A stretch of DNA of 64,000 nucleotides from Heterodera schachtii (Eukaryota; Nematoda; Chromadorea; Rhabditida; Heteroderidae). The notes under the pieces were generated by a model. That model had not been told where the DNA came from. It searched no databases and saw only the letters and a list, made by a program, of their open reading frames with translations. The stretch covers positions 2,970,595-3,034,594 of the forward strand of contig SIJG01000004.1 in NCBI GenBank assembly GCA_023374025.1. Reading direction: 5' to 3'. Positions 46,601 through 56,554 of the stretch are shown piece after piece. The position numbers and the translations under genes are program-made. The first letter of the stretch is position 1. The number at the start of each line of letters is the position of its first letter.

Positions 46601-48257
46601 TCAATTATTATTTGTCAACCAAATTTTATGTTGTTCTGACACACAATACTAGGGTTAAGCCCCGACCCCGAGCCCCCCGACCCCCGACCCGACCCGAGAC
46701 GTTTTTTGGACCAATCCCCCGACCCGACCCCCGACATGTCGTCCCCCGAGGTCCCCGACCCCCGACTTTTTGCCCCCCGACCCCCCCGACACTATTTCGG
46801 GGGATTGGGGACTCCGAGCGTTTTAAAAATTTAAAAGTTAATTCATCCACGAAGGGGGAAAATATTGAAAATTTTTGAGATTTTGAACAAATTTTCTTAA
46901 TAAAATTCATTAAAAATTACGAAAAATTTTGCGGCGGCGCCTATCGGCACCGCCGGTCCTCCAAAACCATGGTGCCGATCGGTAATTTTTAAAAAATATG
47001 AACATCAAGGCCGTAAAATAAGATTTTAGGGCAAAAATAATAACAATTAGCAACCTTTTTCAAATCAGTAAATTTTTACAATTTATTTGATCAAAATGCT
47101 ATCAATTTTAGGGCCGTGGTGCTGATAGGCGCCGCCGGGAGAATTTTTTGAAAATTTGAGTTCATTTTGCCCACAGATTTCACCAAAAATGATCAATTTT
47201 TGCGAGATTTTGAGCCAAATTTTTATGAACAAATAAGCTTTTGCGAACCGGCGGTGCCGATAGGTGCCCCCGGAAAAAAAATTGAAAATTGGGAGTTTTT
47301 GGTACATTTTTTTTACATAAAAATGGCCATTTTAAAGTTTTTTTTTTCTCAAAAACCAGCAAAATAAAACATTAATCAGAAAAAATTTAAAAAGTTTAGG
47401 TGATGCCTGAAAATAGGAAAATCTTAGAAATAAGGACAATTTCAGTAAATTCTGGACCAAAAAATCAAAAAAATTTTGCGGCAGACCTTAAAATTTCTTG
47501 AAAAATAGTGACATTGTGCCATAAAATTTCAAAATTATAAATATATTTAAGAAATCAGAACAATTTTTGTCGCTACCCCAAAATTAGAAATTCTTATAAA
47601 TAAAAACAAATGGAAGCCCATGGTTTAAAGGCCAGCTTGGACTCACTCTTGCTGGCGCTAACGAAATCAGATGATTAAAGTGGAAAAAAAGAAAATTTAC
47701 GATAATTTTAAAATAAAAATTGAGTTTTTCGTTAAAAAAATTCATTGATCACTACCCGATCGGGGTCCCCGACCCCCGACAATTGAGCTCCCCCCCGACC
47801 CGACCCCCGACATGTCGCCCCCCGAGGTCCCCGGCCCCCGACTTTTTGCCCCCCGAGGGCTCGGGGCTTAACCCTACACAATACTATGGCAAAAATATTA
47901 GCAAAAAATTATTTTTAAACAATAATTTTGTTATATTTAATCAAATTTTTTAATTATTATTTTTTTTTTGAAAATTGGCGGATTTATAAATAAATGCTTT
48001 TTTGTTTGGCCGAATTTATAACAATCATTATTAAAAATACACACCTTCCGAGCTTCGGACCAATGCAACACACTCATATAACACGCCTTCTTATATCGCT
48101 CATCCCAATCATTGCAAAATTCAAAATTTGGCGTTATGTCGCCCAAATTGGCGTTCTGTGCAGTCACCACACCAGCAGCAGAATGGTCGTGGTGCTGCTG
48201 ATCAAAAAGGCAATAAATGAGCAGCAATAAAGCGGACAATTTGATTTGTCCGATCAT
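37626..48257 (-). CDS. Secreted tyrosinase with two C-terminal ShKT domains (18 exons, about 677 aa)
   Basis: Exons, right to left: 48045-48257, 46448-46508, 45804-45923, 44993-45171, 43723-43865, 43378-43462, 43228-43317, 42792-42894, 42569-42624, 42404-42499, 41700-41762, 41189-41269, 41069-41141, 40589-40673, 40411-40508, 40114-40298, 38218-38380 and 37626-37765. All phases agree (678 codons including stop). Exon 1 has a signal peptide ([18 protein letters not shown]). The dinuclear copper site is complete: CuA has AFHSN, SAHSG and PLWHREY; CuB has HNNVHVW and [10 protein letters not shown]. Other family marks are [35 protein letters not shown] and [19 protein letters not shown]. The tail carries two ShKT domains (ECYDND...SCRFDGC and GCNDIHSQC...SCNKC). 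Tyrosinases oxidise phenols, in nematodes probably for cuticle or eggshell cross-linking. A TTTTCAG acceptor at 48294-48300 precedes the start. The exon 8-9 junction is the least certain. Confidence 0.93.
38556..38715. repeat. Tandem GACATTTGCGCC words
   Basis: About seven ACATTTGCG(C/T)CG words in one orientation, with the direct repeat CTTAGTAAAAAAGGAC twice. It sits in intron 16 of the tyrosinase gene. It uses the same word as the foldbacks at 14619 and 20340. Confidence 0.8.
38938..39976. mobile_element. hAT-like element with GTGACCGTGA words, 1039 bp, in intron 16
   Basis: Ends TAGAGATGCGCCGTGA...TCACGGCGCATCTCTA with the perfect 8-bp duplication CTTACTGG. Arrays of CCGTGACCGTGA words lie at both ends. 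A GGCGGCGCC-type word lies inside at about 39721. Confidence 0.92.
41286..41455. repeat. Palindromic element with AGCCTAAGC words, abutting exon 12
   Basis: Left GGCAGTCAATTGCAGTTCGTACAA, right TTGTACGAACTGCC, with AAGCCTAAGC words between. It lies only about 15 bp upstream of the acceptor of exon 12, so it supplies or borders the branch-point region. Confidence 0.7.
41465..41645. repeat. 24-26-bp tandem repeat in intron 11
   Basis: About seven units of CAATTAAATAATCCAATTTA(A)TTGG, each nearly self-complementary at the CCAATT/AATTGG part. Confidence 0.85.
41835..42016. mobile_element. hAT-like MITE with TTTCGGGT words, 182 bp, in intron 10
   Basis: Ends CAGTGATGCC...GGCATCACTG with the 8-bp duplication GTGTGTGT. 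The interior is a run of GGGTTTCGGGT words in one orientation. Confidence 0.88.
42944..43250 (-). repeat. Tandem array of copied exon 7 end plus 5' splice donor
   Basis: Units of 37-40 bp read on the minus strand as TTTCTAGCGAATTGGATTACT followed by GTAAGAATTT. The donor G is at 43227 (true donor), 43190, 43150, 43111, 43074, 43037 (degraded), 42997 and 42957. The first unit is the real end of exon 7; seven more copies fill the start of intron 7. Confidence 0.88.
44213..44868. mobile_element. Palindromic TA-flanked MITE, about 656 bp, in intron 4
   Basis: Left TACCGTATTTCCTAAAATAG then AGCCCCC. Right GGGGGCTCTATTAAATATGGTA, inverted. Inside both ends are GCGCGAAAACG words in opposite orientation. 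TA at both ends suggests a Tc1/mariner-type insertion. The centre contains a B-box-like GGTTCGGATTC on the minus strand. Confidence 0.75.
46650..47876. mobile_element. hAT-like element with ACCCCCGACCC words, 1227 bp, in intron 1
   Basis: Ends TAGGGTTAAGCCCCGA...TCGGGGCTTAACCCTA with the perfect 8-bp duplication CACAATAC. CCCCCGAC words fill both ends, with three GGCGGCGCC-type words in the middle. Proline-rich open frames over it are by-products of the words. Confidence 0.92.
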
Positions 48258-48299
48258 TTGGCCAGATGGATCAGAGACCGCTGATTTGTGAGCTGAAAA

Positions 48300-50217
48300 T
48301 TTATGAAAAATCACAAAAAATTCGCAAAATTTTCCGATCCTGGCGCCTTACAATTGAATTTGATTTTTTGAGTTCGAGAAAAAATGCCGGTTTCAGAACC
48401 AGTGAGCCGGGCTTTAAAAAATTATATTTTGATATATTAATCTAAAATTCTAATTACTTTTTATCCAAAAATTAGCTAATGATAATTTTGCTCCAATTAT
48501 TTATATTTTATTTTCAACGATTTGTTCTTGTTTTGGCGGCCTAGTGTTCTTATTTTATGCTTATTTTTCTACTTTTAAATGAAACATTGACAGTTTTTCT
48601 TACAAATTCCTAATATTTTAATTTTAAATCAAAATTTCAATAAATTTTCTAAATTTTTCTCCAGCGGTGTCACTCGGCAATGACAGCTGTTGCCCATCAA
48701 AAACATTGTAAAAATGCTCAAAAAATTAATATGGAAAGTGGCATTGAAGAGCACAAACACTATATATCAAAGATGGCAAGAAAAATATTTGTGTATAATG
48801 ATGTCATATTTAATCGCAAAATTTAAATTAAATTTTGAATTTTTAGTTAGCTAAATAATAAATAAATAAAATGGATGAACGTGGCTTATGTCCTAAATGT
48901 CTAGCATTTTAAATGGAGCCACAAATTCTGATTTATAATGAATTATTATTATTATTTATTATTCATAGCCTCCAAAGTTTTCGGCTTTAATGTCAAAAAT
49001 TTGTGATTTTTGTCCACGAGAAGAGCCAACACAGTTTTTGGTGGTGACAAATCTGATAAAACATTGAAATGAAAACGTGGTAATATGTAAAAATATATTC
49101 AAATCAAACATTTAAAATATGTAAAATAATAATAATAATTTGATACAATTAAAAAATAAATGATTTTAATAATTAAACAAAAATTTTGGTTGAAGTTAAT
49201 TAATTTGGATTTTATCAATTTTTTAAGCTGTTCTTGTTTTTCAAAATTTAAAATATGGCACATTTATTAAATGCATTAATTGTTATTGAATTTGTGCACA
49301 AATTTATATAATTTATGATCATATTTTAGTTATTTTGCCTAATTTTATTATATTTAATTTTAATCTATTTTTTTTTTAATTAATATTCTTCTCTTCAAAG
49401 GATCAATATTTAAGATGTATTTGCAAATAAAAAATTCTATGTTCATAACTGACTAATTATATAATTCCGTGAAATTTTCATAGGCTTGGTTGGATTGCAG
49501 ATTCCGAACTTCCATTGAAATCAAATTCTTGGCCCAAATGATGATCAATTTGAACATAAAAAACTCGGAAACTCGGTCTGATTGAAAAGAAAACATGTTC
49601 AAATGCTATTTTTTTTAAGCTTTTCATGCAAAAGCATATACGCAAACAAACAAAAAATCCATCTTCCCTGATTATAATATTTTTTAAAATTAATCAATCA
49701 GCCAAAAATAATTTAAAATGTGCCAATTACGCCAAAAAGGAACATCATCATCATTTTATTATAATATATTTTTTTTTAATTAAAAATAACATTTCTGCGC
49801 CTCAATTATGTTTTTAATGATGATTATTAGCGGTCATTATGATGAGATTGATTTGAACCCATTTTGGGCAGTTTTTAGCGCGCCCAATTCTATAGTTTTT
49901 CCAAAAATTTATTATTACTAAAAATTCGTACCCATTCATTCAATGTGTAATTGGTACAATTAACAATTAATTATATAATTTGATTTTTTTTTTCCATTAT
50001 TGGGCCAGCGTTATCTTTGTAAGTATTTGTCCCTCAATTAATTCCCTTTTTTTATCAAATGAGAAAATTGCAAACAACGCAATTATTTGATTGTAATGAT
50101 GTTATGTTAGTTGTCGATTCAACCGAACTCAATGTGGGCATAAAAAAAATTCAATGATTGTTAAAATAAAATAAAATAATTTAATTATTCTATTCATTAA
50201 TTTAATTTAATTATTAC
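48300..50217. other. Region upstream of the tyrosinase gene
   Basis: AT-rich with no exon I can support. A short less AT-rich stretch at about 48960-49060 gives no consistent frame. It presumably contains the tyrosinase promoter. Confidence 0.5.
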
Positions 50218-50869
50218 CAGGGAACGAATTTTTAGGTTTTCACCTATTTTTTTTTTGCGGATAGCATATGCTGAGATAAGCCCAAAAACACATTTTCTTC
50301 AATTAATTTTCAATTTAGAGCGACTTTTTAGCAACTATTTTCAACAATTTTTTCTTATGGAAATTTTTAAAAAACTTTTTTTCAACTATTTTTACTTTTC
50401 AACAAAAAAGTTATTATGAAAAATGCAATAAAAAACAAAAATGCACCCCGGAAAACTACCTATTTTTTTCTCCAAAAATACACCCCCTAAGAATCAACTT
50501 TTGAAAAAAAAAATTTCAAAAAAATACACCCCCTGGGAATCGAATTTTCAAGAAGCAAAAATCCTGGCCATATTTGGCGGGACGATCGAAAACCATTTAC
50601 GCTTGAAAATCTTCAAATGTTTTAGACTTACAATTGTGCAACTAAATAGAATAAAAATGAGGAAATTTTGGAAAATTTACACATTTATTGACGGGTTTTT
50701 CCAAATTTTGGCAACTTTTTTAGCAACTATTTTGGCATTTTTCAGTTTTTTAGCAACTATTTGGCACTTTTCAGTTTTTTAAGCAACTATTTTGGCAGTT
50801 TTTCAGTTTTTTAGCAACTATTTAGGTACCTATTTCGAGATTTTAGCACCTAAAAATCCGTTCCCTGAT
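50218..50869. mobile_element. hAT-like element with AGCAACTATTTT words, 652 bp
   Basis: Ends CAGGGAACGAATTTTTAGG...CCTAAAAATCCGTTCCCTG with the perfect 8-bp duplication ATTATTAC. Same word family as 20555-21101. Confidence 0.92.
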
Positions 50870-51028
50870 TATTACATTTATCAATCTGATTTTATTACAT
50901 TCATCAATTATGTATATAAAAAAAAAATTTTTTTTCAATTATAAATATTGTTAACATTTAAAAAAAGAATTAAAAAAAATTCTTTTTACTTTGAGATTAT
51001 TTTTGAGTGCAAAATAATTTAGAACAAA

Positions 51029-51836
51029 ATGACGAATTTTTTTAAAAATTTTTTTGTTTGCCTTGCGGTGATGGCGCCGGCGGCAACAGGCGACAGCAGC
51101 CTTGGGAACCTTGTCTATGGACCGCCGAACTGCGGACCGTTGCCGGCACAACAACCACCACAAGCGGAAAAGTTGGCCATGGAGGACGACGGCACGGGCA
51201 CGAACTTTGGATGGTGGTAAGTTTGAAAATTAGGCAAATCATTAAAAAGAATTGGGGTCCCGAAAAAAAAAATTTTTTTTTTAATTTGGCATGCATTTTT
51301 TGCTTGGCTTAAAGAATGCGCTCGCTAACCACACAGATATGAGAACGCAGATTTTGAAAATCATTGAGATTTTTATCCTCGGTTTTTCTCATCAAACATC
51401 ATAAAATAATAACCCGCAGCCAAGCGGATTCGAACCCCGAACCTCCGCCTCAGAAAATTCTTTAAATAAAAAAAGAAAATCCCCAAACATTCAATAGCTC
51501 ATTCGAAAGCTGTTTTTGAGCTCTTCAGCACCTTTGTATGGGTTTGTTTCGCCTGACTAATTCTCTCAAAATTTATTTAAAAAAATCAATAATTTTAATA
51601 ATTAAAATTTTTAACAACTTTTTTTTAAAATAAAATCCTCAACTTTCAGGATGGCCGGCGGCGTGCTGCTGCTGCTGCTGGTGGTGGTGCTGGTAGTGTA
51701 CGCCATGCGCAGCAATGTGTTGGGCCCGAACAAGAACAAGGAAGAGGCGGTGTTCCGGCGACTGCCCGCCCGCGACTGGACGCCGCCGCCTGCCGAAGCG
51801 TTGGCCAAGGACGAGCCGGAGCTGCTGAGAGTGTAA
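51029..51836 (+). CDS. Small single-pass membrane protein (2 exons, 124 aa)
   Basis: Exons 51029-51216 and 51650-51836. GTAAGT donor, TTTCAG acceptor and matching phase give 125 codons including stop. Residues 1-21 are a signal peptide (MTNFFKNFFVCLAVMAPAATG). About 40 short Gly/Pro-rich residues follow. Near the exon junction comes a strong membrane helix (GVLLLLLVVVLVVYAM), then a charged cytoplasmic tail of about 42 residues (FRRLPARDWTPPP...). Type I topology is inferred. Coding bases are far more GC-rich than the flanks. I do not recognise the family. Confidence 0.75.
51301..51450. repeat. Repeat with a B-box-like GGTTCGAATCC core, in the intron
   Basis: The minus strand carries GGGGTTCGAATCCGC without a matching A box. 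A fragment with GGTTCGTACC occurs near 61590-61640. Possibly a tRNA-derived SINE. Confidence 0.35.
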
Positions 51837-52715
51837 CGAGCCATCGCTGAAAAGTGGGAGACGGCACATGTGAGATGACCTCAGCGGCACACCCGACGAT
51901 ATTTCCAATCCCAACCAAAAAAAAAAAAATTATTGTGCCCTCAAATAAATGAACAAAATGGCATTTCCTCCCCCCCCCCCCAACATTTTTTTGTATTTTG
52001 TCAAATTTCATTAAGAAACTAAATATGTAGTGTTTTCGAGAAAAAAAATATTTACTTTTTAACAAAATTATTTGCTGAATTTAAGTAATATAAATTAATT
52101 TTTTATTTCCAATTTTCCAAGTGATTTTATTTTATTAAAAAAATAAATAATTTCTTTTTTACTAATTTCAACTTAAGATTTTTTTATCATGTACATTTCG
52201 ATGAATATTAAGAATTAATTACAAATTAACTAAATTAAAATATTCACTTGCTTCCCCTGCCAGTTACCCCGGCAAAAACAAAATTATTTTTAAAGAAACC
52301 CATTTAGGATTAATTTTAGTTTTGAATATTTATTTATGTACATTTGAAAAATCAAAAAAAAAATTATATGCTAAAAGTAAAATTAAATTACTAAACATTA
52401 AACTTTTTACAAAAAAAATAATTCAAATTCAAAATTTTTTATGGAAATTATTTTTAAGAAAAATGATCTGATCGGAACTTGTAATTAATCGTACGGAACT
52501 TTTTGCCAAAAGAAAAATTCTAAAATTTAATTCAATAATTTTTCAAGTGAAAAAAAAACAAAGTAAACAAAATAGCTTGCCTTTAAATTTAGAAGCCAAT
52601 CAAAGAATATTCGAAATCAATTGCGAAATTTGGGTCGTTTTCGTTTCATCAATTTGGCCATAAAATTTAAATTTTAAAAATTTTTACTGACGAAACTCTT
52701 GTACCTTGTCACAAT

Positions 52716-53224
52716 TTGGCTTATCCAATTGTGTCCCATTTAGTTAACATACGTCCGACGCATTTTGTTATAAATTTTGGCCAAACTCCATCTGGGGATT
52801 TTTTTGGCCATGCCAATTCGTCCCTCCGGCTCCTCGCTCGCTTTGGTGCAGGGAAAACCCGGCGGAAAACCCTTTTGTTTATGCCAGACGCTAATTCAGT
52901 GTGCCCATCCCATGGCACCTTAATATGTAGCACCCATTGGCCGCAACCATCCGTCGCCGCCCCGCTTGTGCCAAATCCCCCGAAATTCCTCCGAGCGCTT
53001 TCGGCATTCCATTCGTTCAGCAAAAGCCCACTTTAGTCACCCCCCCCCCCCAAAAAAAATAGGGAAGAAGATGAAGCCTTGTGTGGGCTGAGGGAACGGG
53101 AGACGAAGTCGAAAAAGGCCCATGGGTTTGCCGATGGGATGAATAATTCAGTGTCCCCGTAGTAAATAAAACCAAAAATTGGCACTTCTTTTAACTCAGG
53201 AATGCTTTTCAAATTAGTTAGCAC
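52716..53224. other. GC-richer island, coding status unclear
   Basis: About 50% GC between AT-rich flanks, with modest open frames on both strands. On the minus strand 53224-53033 reads PELKEVPIFGFIYYGDTELF, which looks protein-like. No signal peptide, domain or splice-consistent model was found. Confidence 0.3.
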
Positions 53225-53698
53225 ATTTTTATAATTATATTAAAAAAAAAAATTTTCACCAAAATACGAGAAAAGCATTCCTAAGTTAAATTAAGTCAAA
53301 AAATCTTTGAAATTTCATTCTCAGGGTAAAACCAATAGGCAAAAAATAAATTTAAAAAAAACAAATCGCCCTTTTACCGAGATTACGGCAAAATGCGGAC
53401 CCCGAGATCCGGAATTACTCCAAGGCTAAAAAGACCCAAATTCGGAATCCGTGATATGTGATATTTGCGGTTGATTTTTGCAGCGCCAACACTTGCGACG
53501 CCCACCAAAATGAGCTGAAGAATTTTAAAATATTTTTGACCATATCTTTTTTGAGATTTAATGGAAATTTTTTGAAATCTTTAAACCGGCAACTGGCACA
53601 GATAATCACGAAAAACGTATTTTCCGCTAGATTTGGGGTGCCAACATGATTTTTATAATGCCTAACTTTGCCTATTTTGGACTTTTTCTGCTTGCCTA

Positions 53699-53870
53699 AA
53701 AGTGCCGTTGATGATGGCCAACTCCATTAGCTGCTTCTTCTTCAAATCGTCTTCGCCCTCTGGCTTAAACGGAACAAAAAAACAAAATAATAAGCACTTT
53801 ATATGTGTTGAAAAATTGATGAAAACGTACAGCTGGCACCAACAATTTGTTCATATTCGATGGAGGGAGG
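53699..53870 (-). pseudogene. STAR/Quaking-type KH-QUA2 exon pair, orphan
   Basis: An upstream exon ends NKLLVPA at 53831 with donor GTACGT. The next begins at 53763 after TTTAAG and reads PEGEDDLKKKQLMELAIING then TF. This is the end of the KH/QUA2 region of STAR RNA-binding proteins (Quaking, GLD-1 and ASD-2 group). The reading runs straight into AGGCAAAAATAGGCA-type repeat DNA, with no donor. The KH core exons are not found upstream. Probably a gene fragment or a gene broken by a repeat. Confidence 0.65.
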
Positions 53871-54830
53871 CATAATCCAACAATTTTTATTTTGCGCTTA
53901 TTCCGAAAATTTATGTAGAAATGGAACAAAAATGCAGTAAAAAAGAAAAATACACCCCTAAGAATCGACCCGAAAATTTTTTTGAGAAAATAGACCCCTA
54001 AAAATTGAAAAATTTTCTCAAAAATTGATCGTCAAAATAAATTTTTTTTTTCTTTGATAAAAACTTTTGGTTGAAAATTTGTTTTTACGCAAAAAAACTT
54101 TAAATATTTGTTGATTTAATTTTTTACAATTAAATTGTAACCAAAATTAAGTGTAGTTATTTTGCTACTTAAAAAGCGTTGATAAAAAAAATTTTTTGCC
54201 TATTTTAGTTATTAATTTTTTCTAATTTCACATTTTTCTAACTATATTTTGGTCAACTTTCAAATTATCAAAAATTATAATATTTTTTGTTTTTCAATAT
54301 TTTTTATCGGTAAAAACTTCCGAAAGCGCATTAACCGCTGCGGAGTAGCGGAAAGCCGAGAGGATTCCGACACACCAAAAATGTTGTGATCGGCTCGAAC
54401 AAATCAGTGACCGGAGTTGGTAACTCTGTTCAGTGAGTATTAGAAACCAGAAATATTTTCACTCCCGAATTTTTGAATTTTTTTATAAATGATGAAAGTA
54501 CAAATAATATGAAAGGGTGAGGAAAACAAATATATGAGGGGGAGGGGAGGAAAGGCCCGCCGGGGAAAAACCCCTAATTTGAGGGGAAAACGGCAGGAGC
54601 CTACATAAGCCAAAAGGAACAAAAATATATAAGAATGAGGGGGGAGCGGGGGAAGTAGAGAAATACAAATCAACATTTTCTCTTTAAAACGATTGTTTTA
54701 AGATAATAAAAGTCCCAATTCAACAAATTTTTTTTGGAGAAGCAGGAAAGAGAGAAAGGTTCCACAGAGAACCCTAACCAAAATGTTGATTTGCCTTATT
54801 ATAGTAGCAAGGAATTATAATATTGGAGTC
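53871..54830. other. Repeat-rich spacer
   Basis: 53930-54210 carries the AAAAATACACCCCTAAGAATCG repeat seen at many places (for example 20780, 27950, 29380 and 50440). 54300-54440 is less AT-rich with a short open minus-strand frame but no supportable exon. 54530-54660 is G-rich on the plus strand. Confidence 0.5.
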
Positions 54831-56403
54831 TCATCCATTAAGCCGATAAGCCCGATCGGACCCGGCCGCTGGATCGTTTAATGCTTCTTTGAAATCTGCT
54901 GAATTGGCGCCGCCCTCCAGTTCCGTGTGTTCCTTAAAATCCATGAAAAATTGTTATACGATTTTATTTTAGAAAAAATTGTTTAGAAATTTTAACAAAT
55001 TTATTACTGAATTCAATATCAATTCCAAAATTTTGACTTTAATTTTTCAATTTTTTGTAATATGTAGCTCTTATTTTGAGAATTGCTTACTTCAGGAATC
55101 AGCTCTTGTTCGTTGGTGCCAAGTTCAACTTAAAAAGGAGGTATATATTTAACGTTTAACCACAAGTCAGAAATGGATTATGGGCAAATGAAACATTGTA
55201 TACCAAAATCCCATTTTTGGGAGTTCCGGGCCAAAACCGAAATAAGTCAGTGGTAAGGTAAATTGGAATTATTTGATAACTTTATAAATTTTCCTCTTTT
55301 TGACTTGTTGAATTTCTTATAGATTAACTATAAAAATTCTTCCCATCTGCCAGTTCTCTTACCAATGGATGCTTGTTGATCGCCAAAAATTTTGCTTGAT
55401 AACTCCGCCATTTGTGCAAAATCGGGATTGGTCTTTGCTGGAGAAGTTTGCCAACATTTGCTTTGAGAAACTGGCTTTCTAAAAATACAAATTTTTGGTT
55501 TTTCAAAACAATATCAATGCATAAATTATTAATTCTTCACGTTTTCCGTTGTTTGCACCAAAACTCACCCTAACAAATTCGCACAAAACCCAAAGAGCTC
55601 GACCCTACGGCAATCAAAACCTCTATGAGCTCGGCCCACCGAGAGCCAATATCTTGTGAGTTCGGTCCTCCGGTAGCCAAAATCCCCAAGAGCTCGGCCC
55701 ACTTGCAGGCAATACTCCGAAGAGCTCGGCCCTCCAGTTGCCAATACTCCCAAGGACTCGGCCCTCCGGTGACCAACACTCCCACGGACCCGGCCCTTCG
55801 GCAGCCAATACTCATAAAGGCTTAATCCACAGATGACCAATACCCATTTGAGTTTCGTATTCCAAAAGAAAAAACAAATGCCGAACACTTTTTGAACAGG
55901 GCGGTGCCGTTTTCTTCTCCCTTTCTTCTTTGCCGCTTCCTCCGCTTTCATCCCTTGTCTATTTTTGCCCTCCGTCGGAATCACTGCTGACAAATCATTC
56001 AATTAATGCACAAAATATAGACCTTTTGGTACCTTTTTTGTTGGACACCCGTTGAGCATTGGCGCCTTTTTTGTCGCACACAGTTGGCACATTTGTTTGC
56101 TAAAAATTTTTAGGAGGGGAAATGAGTTCTAAAATTAAAAATTAATTTGTGCCATTAATCCACCTTTCGTGGAGCTGCCATTGTCGCCCTCTTGGGTGGG
56201 GGCGCCAATCGTTCCTCCTCGTCTTCACTTGACGATCCAATTGGGGCGGTGGACTGGAAAACTCGAAATTTGAAAAAAAAATCAATTTTTTCACTTTTTT
56301 AAGTCGTGCCATTGGTGGTTGTTGTTTGCTGGTGGATTGCTAAAATTAGAAAATAAAAAACTTTTTTTTTCAATTTTAAATTTTGCACCTTTTTCGGTGC
56401 CAT
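54831..56403 (-). CDS. Basic, low-complexity protein of unknown function (8 exons, about 296 aa)
   Basis: Exons, right to left: 56389-56403, 56295-56339, 56164-56253, 56033-56099, 55569-55986, 55363-55478, 55091-55128 and 54831-54932. Phases agree across all seven introns (297 codons including stop). The N-terminus is Lys/Gln/Pro-rich (MAPKK, KQQPPMARLKK), followed by SSSEDEEERLAPPPKR and KAEEAAKKKGRRKRH, a basic cluster like a nuclear localisation signal. The C-terminus is acidic (TNEQELIPE, HTELEGG). The large fifth exon contains a 32-bp minisatellite (55625-55815) that is read through. Since 32 is not a multiple of 3, part of this exon may really be intron. No family recognised; a nuclear location is only inferred. 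Confidence 0.6.
55625..55815. repeat. 32-bp minisatellite, six copies
   Basis: GCTCGGCCCTCCGG-type units with CGGCCC starts at about 55632, 55663, 55695, 55727, 55759 and 55791. All three minus frames are open, so openness alone does not prove coding. Confidence 0.85.
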
Positions 56404-56554
56404 TTTGTTTTTGTCGTTATTTTTGTTGTTGGCTGCTCACAATTGCAGAAATAATGCTTGGGTTGAAAGAACGCTGAAAATAAAAAGGGAACGCTTAAAA
56501 ATGGGAAGAGTTAATGTCCACTCTCAGGTCAAATCGATATGCATTCCTAATTTT

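Noticed and set aside
46597..47953. Pro/Arg-rich open frames
   Set aside because: They are translations of the ACCCCCGACCC words of the MITE at 46650-47876.
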